Assembly: GCA_002281295.1 (NCBI GenBank)
Contig: NCFS01000024.1
Coordinates: forward strand, 1 to 36,504
Source: Halothiobacillus sp. 35-54-62
Lineage (GTDB): Bacteria; Pseudomonadota; Gammaproteobacteria; Halothiobacillales; Halothiobacillaceae
Length of the DNA: 36,504 bases
Direction of reading: 5' to 3'
Shown: piece by piece, positions 26,164 through 35,787 of the stretch
Layout of the letters: the number at the start of each line of letters is the position of its first letter
How positions within the stretch are numbered: the stretch's first letter is position 1
The notes under the pieces: model-generated
The model's input: only the letters and a program-made list of their open reading frames with translations
Databases searched by the model: none
Told to the model about the DNA's origin: nothing
Translations under genes and position numbers: made by a program

Positions 26164-27175
26164 CACGCACATAAATAATTTCTGCTTCATCGCCGTCGGT
26201 TTCGTCCTCATCGGCTGCGCGGTGATAAAGGCCGTTGCGGTATTCGGTCAGCAGCGCCATTAAATCACGGATGTCATCGGGCAGCGGCGCTTCAAACCGC
26301 ATCACCTCGCCGGTGACGGGGTGCGCCAACGTTAAATAGCGGGCATGCAGCGCTTGGCGCTCAAAATGGCGCAGCACGTCAATCAAGGCGGTAGAGGCGC
26401 GGTTCGGAATGCGCGGGCGACCGCCATAAACGGGGTCACCAATCACCGGATACCGAATATGCGCCATGTGCACGCGGATTTGATGGGTGCGCCCGGTTTC
26501 GAGCTGCACGCGCAGCCAAGTTTGCTCGCCATAATGTTGCAGCACCCGATAATGCGTGACGGCGTGCTTGCCCGTGGCGGTAACGGCTTGACGCTGGCGA
26601 TCGCGTGGGTGGCGACCAATCGGCGCATCCACCGTGCCACCGGCAACCACATTGCCCATGACGAGGGTGTCGTATTCGCGCCGGATTTTTCTGGCGGCCA
26701 GATTCGCGACCAGCGTTTTGTGCGCGGCTAAGGTTTTGGCTACCACCATCACGCCTGAGGTATTTTTATCGAGCCTGTGCACCACGCCGGCACGCGGCAC
26801 GGTAATTAGCGAGGGATCATGAAATAACAGGGCATTAACTAAGGTGCCATCGGGGTTGCCCGCCGCCGGATGCACCACCATGTTGGCCGATTTATTCAGC
26901 ACAAGGATGGCCTCATCTTCATAGATGATGTTGAGCGGAATATCTTGCGGCAAGGCGGTTACGGCTTCTTCAATCTCAGCCAGTAACTCGATTTGCTCGC
27001 CGCCGAGCACGGTGGCGCGGGGGCGAGCAATGGCGCCATCACACAAAATTTCCCCTGATTTAATCCAGTCTTGAATCCGGCTGCGGGAAAAATCCGGCCA
27101 ACATTTTGCAAGGGCGGCGTCAAGGCGTTGTCCCGCGTATTGGGTTGGGATAATCAGGGTTTCTTCAAGCTGCAT
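26153..27175 (-). CDS. rluD: 23S rRNA pseudouridine synthase RluD
   Basis: It makes pseudouridines 1911, 1915 and 1917 in helix 69 of 23S rRNA. An N-terminal S4 RNA-binding domain (GQRLDAALAKCWPDFSRSRIQDWI) is followed by the RluA-type catalytic domain with HRLDKNTSG (catalytic D136). ATG 27175 gives 340 residues; the GTG at 27199 adds eight. Position between bamD (divergent) and pgeF matches the E. coli order. The acidic C-terminal tail is common in the family. Confidence 0.95.
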   Translation of the reverse strand: MQLEETLIIPTQYAGQRLDAALAKCWPDFSRSRIQDWIKSGEILCDGAIARPRATVLGGEQIELLAEIEEAVTALPQDIPLNIIYEDEAILVLNKSANMVVHPAAGNPDGTLVNALLFHDPSLITVPRAGVVHRLDKNTSGVMVVAKTLAAHKTLVANLAARKIRREYDTLVMGNVVAGGTVDAPIGRHPRDRQRQAVTATGKHAVTHYRVLQHYGEQTWLRVQLETGRTHQIRVHMAHIRYPVIGDPVYGGRPRIPNRASTALIDVLRHFERQALHARYLTLAHPVTGEVMRFEAPLPDDIRDLMALLTEYRNGLYHRAADEDETDGDEAEIIYVRDDE

Positions 27176-27335
27176 GAGGGGTTCCAAAAGCGTGGGCACA
27201 GGGGCTGCGCGTCGTGTCGAAAATTAATGGTGAAATAACGAGGGGATTGCTTGGTTTATCGTTTTGAATCTGCGAACATAAGCCGCTTAAGATTTACCTT
27301 CAATGCCTATTTTATATTTCAGGATTCCCTCCAGT

Positions 27336-28154
27336 ATGTCTGCCCGTACCCATTGGTATCAAGTATTCCGCGCCAAAAAATTTTATGGCAGCCTGATTCT
27401 CGCCACCGCCATCGCGCTCACCAGCGGTTGCTCGTGGTTTTCTAAGGGAGATAAAGAGAAGGCCGAGGTGGCTGATCCCACCATTTCCGCTGCGCAATTG
27501 TACGATGAAGCCTCAAGTTCGATGCGGCGGAGCGATTACGGTAACGCGATTAAAAAATTCGAAACCCTTGAAGGCCGTTATCCCTTTGGGGCCTACACCG
27601 AGCAAGCCCAGCTTGAAGTGGCTTATGCCTACTATAAATACGATGAACCGGATTCGGCCATTGCCGCCGCCGATCGCTATATTCAATTGCACCCGCAAGG
27701 CAAAAGCGTTGATTACGCGCTGTATTTGAAAGGGTTGGCCAATATGGATCGCGGTGATTCGCTGATTAATAAAATCGCCAAACCCAATTTAGCCTACCGA
27801 GATCAAAGTATTTTGCAAAATGCCTATGCCGCATTTGCCGAGCTGGTTAATCGCTACCCTGAGAGCAAATATGTGGGCGATGCCAGTATTCGCCTCGTAA
27901 AAATTCGGGATTATTTGGCGCAGCATGAGCTTTATGTGGCCGATTACTACATGCAGCGCGGCGCTTGGCTTGCCGCTGCGAATCGGGCGCAAACCGCCTT
28001 AACTAAGTACAACGGCTCCACATCGACTATCCCCGCGTTGGAAATTTTGATTGCCGCGTACAAAAAGTTAGGCTTAGAAACCGAAGCCTCGGATGCTGCG
28101 CAAGTGCTTAAAGCCACCCGCACTGCGAATAACATCCCCGCGCCCAAGGCTTAA
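27336..28154 (+). CDS. bamD: Outer membrane assembly lipoprotein BamD
   Basis: An essential lipoprotein of the BAM complex that inserts beta-barrel proteins into the outer membrane. The signal sequence ends at the lipobox LTSGC (Cys 32 from ATG 27336), followed by TPR repeats typical of BamD (AAQLYDEASSSMRRSDYGNAI, FPFGAYTEQAQLE-like segment, HELYVADYYMQRGAW). AGGA is 11 bases upstream of ATG 27336; an ATG at 27303 would extend the signal region by 11 residues. It is divergent from rluD, as in E. coli. Confidence 0.95.
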   Translation: MSARTHWYQVFRAKKFYGSLILATAIALTSGCSWFSKGDKEKAEVADPTISAAQLYDEASSSMRRSDYGNAIKKFETLEGRYPFGAYTEQAQLEVAYAYYKYDEPDSAIAAADRYIQLHPQGKSVDYALYLKGLANMDRGDSLINKIAKPNLAYRDQSILQNAYAAFAELVNRYPESKYVGDASIRLVKIRDYLAQHELYVADYYMQRGAWLAAANRAQTALTKYNGSTSTIPALEILIAAYKKLGLETEASDAAQVLKATRTANNIPAPKA

Positions 28155-28230
28155 ATTTAGCCCCCGCCATCCCGCTGTGTGCGGGTGTTTGGGCTTGAAT
28201 TTATGCCCCGTTTTTTAAGGATTGCCTGTT

Positions 28231-29523
28231 ATGGCGCAAAGCGCTGACATAACCGCTCATCGCCCGGTTAATTCCGCGCGGCGGGTGTTATTTGCAAGCT
28301 TGATCGGTACCACGATTGAGTTCTTTGATTTTTATATTTACGCCACGGCTGCCGCTTTGGTGTTTCCGCGTTTATTTTTCCCTGAATCTGATGCGGCGAC
28401 CGCCACGCTGCAATCGCTTGCCACCTTTGCTTTGGCTTTTTTTGCCCGCCCTTTGGGTGCTGCGCTCTTTGGGCATTTTGGTGATCGGGTGGGGCGTAAA
28501 GCCACGTTAGTGGCCGCCTTGCTCACCATGGGGCTTTCCACCGTTGCCATTGGGCTGTTGCCCACTTATGTATCCATTGGCATTGCCGCTCCGATTTTGC
28601 TCGCCATTTTTCGGTTTGGGCAAGGGCTGGGCTTGGGTGGGGAGTGGGGCGGCGCCATTTTGCTCGCGACCGAAAATGCACCGCCGGGTAAGCGGGCGTG
28701 GTACGGCATGTTTCCGCAATTGGGCGCGCCCTTGGGGTTTATTCTGGCAACCACCTCGTTTTTGTTTTTGACTGCCTTTTTAACCGAAGCGCAGTTTTTC
28801 AGCTTTGGTTGGCGAATTCCTTTTTTAGCCAGCGCGTTATTGGTGGCTGTTGGGCTTTATGTGCGCCTGCGCTTGCATGAAACGCCCGCCTTTGAAGCGG
28901 CGATGGCTAATAATCAGCGCGTGCGCCTGCCGATTGCGACCGTGTTTATTCACCACGTTAAACCGGTAGTGCTCGGCACCCTGATTGCGTTGGCAACCTT
29001 TGTCACGTTTTACCTGATGACCGTATTCGCCCTCACCTACGGCACGGCGAAAAATGGTTTGGGCTATAGCCGTGAGACTTTTCTGCAAGCGCAATTGTTT
29101 GGTGTGGTGTTTTTTGCGCTCACGATCCCTATTTCAAGCTGGCTTGCTGATCGCTATGGCCGAAGGTTGACCTTAATGCTGGTCACGGTGGGTATTTTTC
29201 TGTTTGGTTTTGCTTTTGCGCCGCTGTTTGGTTCGGGCAGTTTGGTGGGGGTTTTGGCGTTTTTAGCGCTGGGATTAGGGCTGATGGGGATGACGTACGG
29301 CCCGCTGGGCACCATGTTATCGGAATTATTCCCCACGGCGGTCCGCTACACCGGCACGTCGATGGCGTTTAATTTGTCGGGTATTTTTGGCGCGTCGATG
29401 GCGCCTTATTTGGCCACTTGGCTGGCCAATGAGTGGGGTTTGGCGTTTGTGGGGTATTACCTTTCCACGGCAGCGCTAATTACCTTGATTGCCTTGGCTT
29501 TAAGCCGCGAGACAAAGGATTAA
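28231..29523 (+). CDS. MFS transporter, metabolite:H+ symporter (MHS) type
   Basis: A 430-residue inner-membrane protein with 12 predicted membrane helices. The N-terminal IGTTIEFFDFYIYATAAALVFPRLFFP and the loop motif GHFGDRVGRKATL identify the MHS group (ProP, KgtP, ShiA-like), which imports small organic acids or osmolytes with protons. The second-half motif ADRYGRR is also present. The substrate cannot be read from the sequence. ATG 28231 has AAGGA 9 bases upstream. It is a single-gene unit followed by a strong terminator. Confidence 0.9.
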   Translation: MAQSADITAHRPVNSARRVLFASLIGTTIEFFDFYIYATAAALVFPRLFFPESDAATATLQSLATFALAFFARPLGAALFGHFGDRVGRKATLVAALLTMGLSTVAIGLLPTYVSIGIAAPILLAIFRFGQGLGLGGEWGGAILLATENAPPGKRAWYGMFPQLGAPLGFILATTSFLFLTAFLTEAQFFSFGWRIPFLASALLVAVGLYVRLRLHETPAFEAAMANNQRVRLPIATVFIHHVKPVVLGTLIALATFVTFYLMTVFALTYGTAKNGLGYSRETFLQAQLFGVVFFALTIPISSWLADRYGRRLTLMLVTVGIFLFGFAFAPLFGSGSLVGVLAFLALGLGLMGMTYGPLGTMLSELFPTAVRYTGTSMAFNLSGIFGASMAPYLATWLANEWGLAFVGYYLSTAALITLIALALSRETKD

Positions 29524-29552
29524 TCAGCCGCTGCAAGCTGAAAGCTGCCATG

Positions 29553-29578
29553 AAAAGCCGCCCCATGAGGCGGCTTTT
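29553..29578. terminator. Bidirectional terminator between the MHS transporter and dsbC
   Basis: AAAAGCCGCC at 29553-29562 and GGCGGCTTTT at 29569-29578 form a perfect 10-bp stem with a 6-base loop. The A and T tracts allow termination in both directions for these convergent genes. Confidence 0.88.
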
Positions 29579-29580
29579 AT

Positions 29581-30378
29581 TTATTGTAATTGCGCGGGGT
29601 TCGCTTTGCCGCTCACCACCGCAATTAAAGCCGCTGCGGGGCGATAGCCTGGTACAGCGCTGCCATCGGGCAAAATAATGTAAGGCGTGCCGCTCATGCC
29701 GAGCTTCTCGGCCAATTGCATGTTGTCATTAATCATCGCATCTTGGCAGGCCGCGCCCTTTAAGGGTTTGCGCGCCATGGCGGTGTCGATATCGGCTTGT
29801 TGCTGTTTGCCGCACATAATTTGTGAGGATTCAACAAACCCCGGTGAGCCTGCCCCGGCACGCGGGGTTAAAATGGTTTGCACTTCAATGCCGGCTTTTT
29901 GCAGCGCGGGAATTTCTCGGTGCAGTTTTTCGCAATAAGGGCAGGTCGGGTCGGTCAGAATCGTTAAGGTGGCTTTTTTGGCGCCTTCAGCGGCGTAAAC
30001 CACTTTGTGATTGGCAGGTACGGTTTTGAGTACGGCTAAGCGTTCTTTATTTTTAACCTGCTCGGTTAAATTCACCTGATTTTTTAAGTCCAGTAAATTA
30101 CCCGCGAATAGGTAGTTACCATCGGCTGTGACATAAGCCACCTGGCCTTGAGAGGTAATTTGGTAGATGCCTTTAACCGGTGTGGGGGTAAGGGTGTCGA
30201 TCGGCAGGCTGGCCATGGTTTGGCTTAGGCTTTTGCGAATGACTTGCTCATCGGCCTGGTTTTTAGCCTGGTTGCTCGCTTGGTTTTTGGCTTGGGTATC
30301 GGCCCATGCCGCCTGCATTGAAAGCGTGAGGGTTGAGGCCATAAGCGCGCTTAGGGCGAGAGAGCGGGAAAATGTCAT
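29581..30378 (-). CDS. dsbC: Thiol:disulfide interchange protein DsbC
   Basis: A periplasmic disulfide isomerase. A signal peptide (cleavage probably after AWA, residue 26) precedes a dimerisation domain and a thioredoxin fold with active site CPYC (146-149), cis-proline GTPYI (P232) and a second structural cysteine pair C189/C211, all as in DsbC. At 265 residues it is slightly long because of a Gln/Asn/Lys repeat (QAKNQASNQAKNQADEQ, 29-45) after the signal peptide. It follows xerD by 51 bases, as in E. coli. Confidence 0.94.
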   Translation of the reverse strand: MTFSRSLALSALMASTLTLSMQAAWADTQAKNQASNQAKNQADEQVIRKSLSQTMASLPIDTLTPTPVKGIYQITSQGQVAYVTADGNYLFAGNLLDLKNQVNLTEQVKNKERLAVLKTVPANHKVVYAAEGAKKATLTILTDPTCPYCEKLHREIPALQKAGIEVQTILTPRAGAGSPGFVESSQIMCGKQQQADIDTAMARKPLKGAACQDAMINDNMQLAEKLGMSGTPYIILPDGSAVPGYRPAAALIAVVSGKANPAQLQ

Positions 30379-30429
30379 AGCGAGGTTCTCTTGATGTTAT
30401 GGGCTTAAAAAATTGTCGATAAGCATAAC

Positions 30430-31371
30430 TTATCCACGGGGGTGATGCTCGGTATGCAAGGCTTTCAGGCGTGCGGTGGCCACATGCGTGTAAATTTGGG
30501 TGGTGGATAAATCCGCATGCCCCAGTAACATTTGCAACACGCGTAAATCGGCACCGTGATTCAGCAAGTGCGTGGCAAAGGCGTGGCGCAAGGTGTGCGG
30601 GGAGGGCAGGCGGGCTAAACCAGCCGTTTGTGCCTGTTGTTTGATGCGATACCAAAAGGCTTGGCGGGTCATGCCCTCGCCGCGCTCGGTAACAAAGAGC
30701 GCGTTTGACTCGCGCCGCCCGAGGAGCTGTGGGCGCGCTGTGCGGGCATAGCGCGCCAACCAATCCAAGGCTTCATCGCCCACGGGCACCAGGCGTTCTT
30801 TATTGCCTTTGCCGGTCACGCGCACTACGCCGTGCACGAGGTTAATCTGACCCAATTGCAGGCCAATCAGTTCCGAAACCCGCAAACCACTCGCGTAGAG
30901 TAGCTCCAGCATGGCGCGATCCCTCAGGCCAATGGGGTCGGCTAGGTTGGGCGCGGCTAATAGATTGAGCACGTCATCTTCCGAGAGCGTGTGCGGCAAG
31001 CTGCGGGGCAAACGGGGCGCTGCAATGCGGCTTGCGGGGTTATCGCTGCGCAGGTTTTGGCGTTGTAGCCAGCCAAAAAACCGCTTTAAGGCAGAACGTT
31101 GCCGCGCAATGGTTCGAGCCGATTGCCCCGCTGCCAGGCGGTCAGCAAAGAGGCTTGGAATATGCTCGGGTGATAGCTCAAACAAAGTCACACCCTGTTT
31201 TTTAACATCCGCTGCGGCGTGCCGCAAATCAGAGCGATAGGCCGATTGCGTGTTGGGGCTGAGGCCTTCTTCTAGCCATAAGGCATTGATGAACGCATTG
31301 ATGAGGTGTTCATCATTGGGCTCTATCGGGGGGGGCGTTGCAGTCACGGCGGTATCCTTAAATTGGGGCAT
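30430..31371 (-). CDS. xerD: Site-specific tyrosine recombinase XerD
   Basis: With XerC it resolves chromosome dimers at dif during division. The N-terminal INAFINALWLEEGLSPNTQSAYRSDL matches XerD rather than XerC. The catalytic set is complete: R164 (ASGLRVSE), K188 (TGKGNKE), H259 and R262 (HTLRHAF), H285 (LGHADLSTTQIY) and Y294. ATG 31371 gives 313 residues; a TTG at 31404 would overlap the preceding gene. The neighbour dsbC supports the XerD assignment. Confidence 0.95.
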   Translation of the reverse strand: MPQFKDTAVTATPPPIEPNDEHLINAFINALWLEEGLSPNTQSAYRSDLRHAAADVKKQGVTLFELSPEHIPSLFADRLAAGQSARTIARQRSALKRFFGWLQRQNLRSDNPASRIAAPRLPRSLPHTLSEDDVLNLLAAPNLADPIGLRDRAMLELLYASGLRVSELIGLQLGQINLVHGVVRVTGKGNKERLVPVGDEALDWLARYARTARPQLLGRRESNALFVTERGEGMTRQAFWYRIKQQAQTAGLARLPSPHTLRHAFATHLLNHGADLRVLQMLLGHADLSTTQIYTHVATARLKALHTEHHPRG

Positions 31372-31381
31372 TTGCGTTGTT

Positions 31382-32497
31382 TTAGGGGGTGAGCACCTGC
31401 CCAAACGGCGGCGGTTTAAGCCCGGTGGGCGAGCCTGTCATGGGTTGCCCTAGGCTGTGCGGCACGAGCCAAAACACGGGGAAGCGCGGCGCCTGCAAGG
31501 GAAACTGTCCTGCTAAATCGGTGCAATAAATCAGCCCATCGACGGCGGCATCCCCTTGCAAGCGCTCAAACACGGGGCGAAAATCGGTGCCGCCGCCACC
31601 CTGCACGGCCGTCCAGCGGGTGATGCCAAACAGCCGCTCATCCCGATGAATGCGATTATCGCAGGTGATAAGACGCAATTGCAGGGGGATTTGGCTGCGC
31701 AATCGGTCGATTTCATTTAAAAATTGCCCAATCCATTCGGGGGCAATCGAACCGCTGATGTCAATGGCCAGCACCACCTGCAATTGTCGGCCACCCAAAC
31801 GCGGCACAATAAAGGGCGCCGCTTGCCTGCGGGCAGGGCGGTTAAATTGCCAACGCTGATACGCCCGTTGGCTGAGCCAAATCGGCAGCACGGATTGCCA
31901 AGGGATGCCGGCAACCTTAGGTGAGCTGGGTGCTGCGGGCGCGGTTCCGGCGCGGTGCGCCAAACCGATTTGGCTTTGCGGGCGGGCTTGCTTGGCTTGC
32001 TGCGCATCAAAATCGGGTACGGTCTGGCTTTCGGCTGGCGGCGGGGTTGGGTTTGGGGGCGGCTTAAGCGCGGCAGCCCGCGCCATCAGGCTGTCGCCTG
32101 GTTGTTGGATGGGGAGGTTAGGCCAGGTGCCGTGGTGATCGGCCTGCCATTGGCTCATTAATTCACGCACGCCCAGCGCGCGCAAAAACGCATTAGCGGC
32201 GGCATCGAGTTGGGCATCAAGGGCGGCGGGGTGCCAGCGCCAAGGCCGGTGCCCTAAAGCCGCATGCGCACTTAAATGCAGCAAGGCTTGCTGAAGTTCA
32301 GCGGGGCTTGCTTGCATGAGCCAGTCACGGTGCAATACCACCGCTGCCGGGGTAAGCCCGATGCCGCCCCCCCGCTCAACCAATACAACCTTGGGCGGGA
32401 GTGCGCGCAGCAGGCTTGGCCACTGGCGGCTTAAGGCATCGCGCTGGCGGTGCCAATCATCGAGTGCTTGCCCCGCACGGTGTTTTGATGGCGTCAT
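31382..32497 (-). CDS. VWA-like DUF2201-type protein
   Basis: A 371-residue protein with a C-terminal von Willebrand A-like domain: MIDAS residues DISGS (246-250), GGGTDF (301-306) and TDLAG (326-330). The N-terminal half resembles the putative metallopeptidase region of DUF2201 proteins, but its helix reads HLSAHAALGH (74-83) and lacks the Glu of an HExxH site, so catalysis is unlikely. A Pro/Ala-rich linker (145-195) separates them. It starts 7 bases after the MoxR-type ATPase stop. Such ATPase/VWA pairs act as chaperones or metal-insertion machines; the client here is unknown. Confidence 0.85.
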   Translation of the reverse strand: MTPSKHRAGQALDDWHRQRDALSRQWPSLLRALPPKVVLVERGGGIGLTPAAVVLHRDWLMQASPAELQQALLHLSAHAALGHRPWRWHPAALDAQLDAAANAFLRALGVRELMSQWQADHHGTWPNLPIQQPGDSLMARAAALKPPPNPTPPPAESQTVPDFDAQQAKQARPQSQIGLAHRAGTAPAAPSSPKVAGIPWQSVLPIWLSQRAYQRWQFNRPARRQAAPFIVPRLGGRQLQVVLAIDISGSIAPEWIGQFLNEIDRLRSQIPLQLRLITCDNRIHRDERLFGITRWTAVQGGGGTDFRPVFERLQGDAAVDGLIYCTDLAGQFPLQAPRFPVFWLVPHSLGQPMTGSPTGLKPPPFGQVLTP

Positions 32498-32504
32498 GCG
32501 GCGC

Positions 32505-33575
32505 TCATGCCGAGGTGGGCGGGTTCATCATTAAAGGCTTGCCACCCCGCGCGGCAACCCACAGGGAGAAGGCCGGTTCATCAAACAGCCGATCGCCCAC
32601 GGCTTGATGCAGCTGTTCAATGAGGCCAAAACTTAAGGCATCATCGGGTAGGTGTTTGGCTAAGGTTAGGGCCTCATCGAGGTTAATGCGTTGCTGATCT
32701 AGGGCGTTGCCAATGGCTTGCACGGCATCCATTTGCTGGCTTAAGTCGGTTATTTGCATTAAGGCCTCGGGCGCGGCCAGCCAAGCGGTAAGGGGTGTTT
32801 TTTGCTCGGCGGTGTGGCCGGCAAAGGCTTGCAAGGCGGCGGCCGCAGCCAAGCCCACGCAAGCGGCAATGTGCGCAAACGTGGTGGCATCCAGCCGGCC
32901 ACGCCGCGCGATAACCCGGTGGGCAAATACCCAGCTGCGCGGGCTGGGGAAGGCTTTAATTTCAGGTTCGGGCGCAAAGCGCGTGAGCCACTCAGGTTCG
33001 TGTTCAATAAATTCCAGCAGCAAGGGGCTGATGTTTTGGCGGTCGGCCCAATCGAGCCACGCTTCGCTATCGGCTTGCAGGTGGATGTGCATAAACCGGT
33101 TAGCCAAGGGCGCCGGCATGGCATAGGTGATGCCGCGATCATCCAGCCGATTGCCCGCCGCAACGATGCTCCAGCCTTCGGGCAGATGATAAGCCCCCAG
33201 CCGCCGATCTAATATGAGCTGATAGGCGCTGGCGGCAACCGAGGGGAGGGCGGCATTGATTTCGTCCAAAAACAGTACGCCGCTGGCGCCATCGCGCTCG
33301 GCATTCGGGAGTTCATCCGGGGGCGCCCAGCGCACCTTGCCGTTCTCGTGCAGTGGAATGCCGCGAAGGTCGGTGGGTTCTAGCTGCGATAAGCGTACAT
33401 CAATCAGCGTTAAGCCTAAGTTAGCTGCCGCCGAACGCACACAATCGGATTTACCAATGCCCGGCGCACCCCAAATCATCAGGGGCACGGCAAACTGCGG
33501 CGCGCTGAAGGTTTCCCGCAGCAGTTGTGCTAATTCGGCGGTATTCAGGCTGGGAATGGTGGATTCAGTGTTCAT
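32505..33575 (-). CDS. MoxR-type AAA+ ATPase
   Basis: A 356-residue AAA+ ATPase with Walker A GAPGIGKS (36-43), Walker B LFLDEIN (101-107), sensor-1 asparagine in AAGNR (N142) and the arginine finger in APLANRF (R160). The segment LSQLEPTDLRGIP is typical of MoxR-family ATPases. These partner with VWA-domain proteins to remodel or activate other proteins, and the next gene encodes such a protein. It should be the first gene of an operon running through the VWA protein, xerD and dsbC. Confidence 0.9.
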   Translation of the reverse strand: MNTESTIPSLNTAELAQLLRETFSAPQFAVPLMIWGAPGIGKSDCVRSAAANLGLTLIDVRLSQLEPTDLRGIPLHENGKVRWAPPDELPNAERDGASGVLFLDEINAALPSVAASAYQLILDRRLGAYHLPEGWSIVAAGNRLDDRGITYAMPAPLANRFMHIHLQADSEAWLDWADRQNISPLLLEFIEHEPEWLTRFAPEPEIKAFPSPRSWVFAHRVIARRGRLDATTFAHIAACVGLAAAAALQAFAGHTAEQKTPLTAWLAAPEALMQITDLSQQMDAVQAIGNALDQQRINLDEALTLAKHLPDDALSFGLIEQLHQAVGDRLFDEPAFSLWVAARGGKPLMMNPPTSA

Positions 33576-33634
33576 AAAAACTCACTTAAAATATCCCCTA
33601 TCAAGGGCGAGGCCATCCAAGTTAAGCCATTACA

Positions 33635-33772
33635 ATGATGGTCAAACCTGCCCCTATTTGGCAAAATACTCGGCTGTTAACTATCTGGTTGCTGCGCTTG
33701 CTTTTTTTAGCCTGTTTTTATTGTCCCGCAAGCGGATTTGCGGCAGGCGCAGAGCCCCTCAGGAATAAATGA
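33635..33772 (+). CDS. Possible 45-residue secreted or leader peptide upstream of acs
   Basis: A short frame begins at tandem ATG codons (33635 and 33638) and ends with TGA at 33770-33772, overlapping the first acs ATG. It encodes a charged N-terminus, a hydrophobic core ([17 protein letters not shown]) and an Ala/Gly-rich possible cleavage site (SGFAAGA), which looks like a signal peptide with a tiny remainder. The ribosome binding site is weak. It may be a true small protein, a translational leader for acs, or chance. I know no family for it. Confidence 0.35.
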   Translation: MMVKPAPIWQNTRLLTIWLLRLLFLACFYCPASGFAAGAEPLRNK

Positions 33773-35724
33773 TGAATAATCTCGAATCAATTCTAACGGA
33801 AAATCGGGTATTCCCGCCCAATCCGGCCTTTGCTGCCCATGCGCGCATTGGTTCTCGCGCGGCTTATGATGCCTTGGTGGCGGAAGCTGCCGCCGATTAT
33901 GAAGGTTTTTGGGCGCGCTTGGCGCGTGAGTTTGTTAGCTGGGATAAACCGTTTTCAACGGTGCTCGATGCCGCAGATGCACCGCATTATCGCTGGTTTA
34001 CCGATGGTACTTTGAATGCCTCGGTGAACTGTATTGATCGTCATCTGCCGGCGAAAGCCCAAAAAATCGCCTTTATTGCCGAGGCCGATGATGGCCGTGT
34101 GCGCGAAATTACCTATCAGCAATTGCATGATGATGTCGCCCGCCTTGCCAATGGTCTGAAATCACTGGGTATCACCAAGGGCGATCGCGTCATTATTTAT
34201 ATGCCGATGATCCCCGAGGCCAGCGTCGCCATGCTGGCCTGCGCGCGGATTGGCGCGATTCACTCGGTGGTTTTTGGCGGCTTTTCTGCTGAAGCCCTGC
34301 GCGATCGCATGAATGATACCGGCGCGCGGCTCGTTATCACGGCCGATGGTGGCCTGCGGGGTGGTCGAGCGGTTCCCCTCAAAGCGGCAGTGGATAAGGC
34401 GTTAGAAGCCGGCTGCCCGACGGTCGAAAAAGTGGTGGTATTCGAGCGCATCGGCCAAGCCACGTTGGCGGATGGGCGGGATGTGTCTTGGCGTGCCCTG
34501 TGTCAAGATCAAGCGGCCGACTGCCCACCGGTGATGGTTGAGGCCGAGCACCCTCTGTTTTTGCTGTATACCTCAGGCTCTACTGGCAAGCCCAAGGGCG
34601 TGCAGCATGCCACGGGCGGGTTTATGGTGAACGCGGCAATCACCAACGCCTGGGTGTTTGATTTGAACGATAACGATGTGTATTGGTGCACCGCCGATGT
34701 GGGCTGGATTACCGGCCACAGCTATGTGACGTACGGCCCGCTCGCGCTGGGCGTAACCCAAGTGATCTTTGAAGGCATCCCCTCTTACCCCGATGGCGGG
34801 CGCTTCTGGCAGATGATCGAGCGGCACAAAGTGTCGGTGTTCTACACAGCGCCTACGGCCATTCGGGCGCTTATGAAATTGGGCGATGAACTGCCCGCCC
34901 AATCGGATTTATCGAGCCTGCGCTTGCTCGGCACCGTGGGTGAACCCATCAACCCCGAAGCGTGGATGTGGTATCACCGCGTGATCGGGGCGGAGCGCTG
35001 CCCCATTGCCGATACCTGGTGGCAAACCGAAACCGGCGCGCATATGATCGCCCCATTGCCTGGCGCCATTGCCACCAAACCCGGCTCTTGCACCCTGCCA
35101 TTGCCCGGCATTATGGCGGCTATTGTTAATGATGACGGTGAGGCGGTGGGACCGAATCAAGGCGGGAATCTTGTTATCACCAAACCCTGGCCCTCGATGA
35201 TCCGCACCATTTGGGGGGATGACGCCCGCTTTGTGCGCAGCTATTTCCCCGAAAAACTCAAAGGCTATTATTTAGCCGGCGATTCGGCCCGCCGCGATGA
35301 TGCGGGCTATTTCTGGATTATGGGGCGCATCGATGACGTGCTGAACGTATCCGGCCACCGGCTGGGCACCATGGAAATCGAATCGGCGCTGGTGGCGCAT
35401 CCGATGGTTGCCGAAGCGGCGGTGGTGGGCAAGCCCCACGATATTAAGGGCGAATCCATCATGGCTTTTGTGGTGTGCAAGGGGGAGCGCCCCGAGGGTG
35501 CCGCCGCCGATGCCATGATAAAAACCCTGCGCGATTGGGTAGCCGAGCAAATCGGGCCTATTGCCAAGCCCGATGATATTCGCTTCGGCGATAACCTGCC
35601 CAAAACCCGTTCCGGAAAAATTATGCGGCGCTTACTGCGCGGCATTGCGGTGGGCGAGTTGCCGCACGGCGATGTGTCTACCCTAGAAAATCCGGCGATC
35701 TTAGCGCAATTGCTCGGCAAATAA
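33769..35724 (+). CDS. acs: Acetyl-coenzyme A synthetase
   Basis: It makes acetyl-CoA from acetate, ATP and CoA through acetyl-AMP. The adenylation core motif [12 protein letters not shown] lies near residue 266, WWQTETGA forms the acetate pocket region and the C-terminal [14 protein letters not shown] holds the catalytic lysine (about K617), a site often controlled by acetylation. The 651 residues match the family. ATG ATG occurs at 33769 and 33772, with AGGA upstream favouring the second. It ends in its own terminator. Confidence 0.97.
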   Translation: MMNNLESILTENRVFPPNPAFAAHARIGSRAAYDALVAEAAADYEGFWARLAREFVSWDKPFSTVLDAADAPHYRWFTDGTLNASVNCIDRHLPAKAQKIAFIAEADDGRVREITYQQLHDDVARLANGLKSLGITKGDRVIIYMPMIPEASVAMLACARIGAIHSVVFGGFSAEALRDRMNDTGARLVITADGGLRGGRAVPLKAAVDKALEAGCPTVEKVVVFERIGQATLADGRDVSWRALCQDQAADCPPVMVEAEHPLFLLYTSGSTGKPKGVQHATGGFMVNAAITNAWVFDLNDNDVYWCTADVGWITGHSYVTYGPLALGVTQVIFEGIPSYPDGGRFWQMIERHKVSVFYTAPTAIRALMKLGDELPAQSDLSSLRLLGTVGEPINPEAWMWYHRVIGAERCPIADTWWQTETGAHMIAPLPGAIATKPGSCTLPLPGIMAAIVNDDGEAVGPNQGGNLVITKPWPSMIRTIWGDDARFVRSYFPEKLKGYYLAGDSARRDDAGYFWIMGRIDDVLNVSGHRLGTMEIESALVAHPMVAEAAVVGKPHDIKGESIMAFVVCKGERPEGAAADAMIKTLRDWVAEQIGPIAKPDDIRFGDNLPKTRSGKIMRRLLRGIAVGELPHGDVSTLENPAILAQLLGK

Positions 35725-35732
35725 GTGTGTTG

Positions 35733-35759
35733 AAAAGGGGCAGATAAAGCCCCTTTTTT
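35733..35759 (+). terminator. Terminator of acs
   Basis: GGGGC at 35737-35741 pairs with GCCCC at 35749-35753, extended by A-T pairs, and is followed by six T residues. Confidence 0.85.
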
Positions 35760-35787
35760 AATGTTGTAAAAATAGGAAGAACTTTGT

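Noticed and set aside
30263-30763. Minus-strand ORF of 166 codons spanning the xerD-dsbC junction
   Set aside because: Out of frame with two solid genes and without recognisable features.
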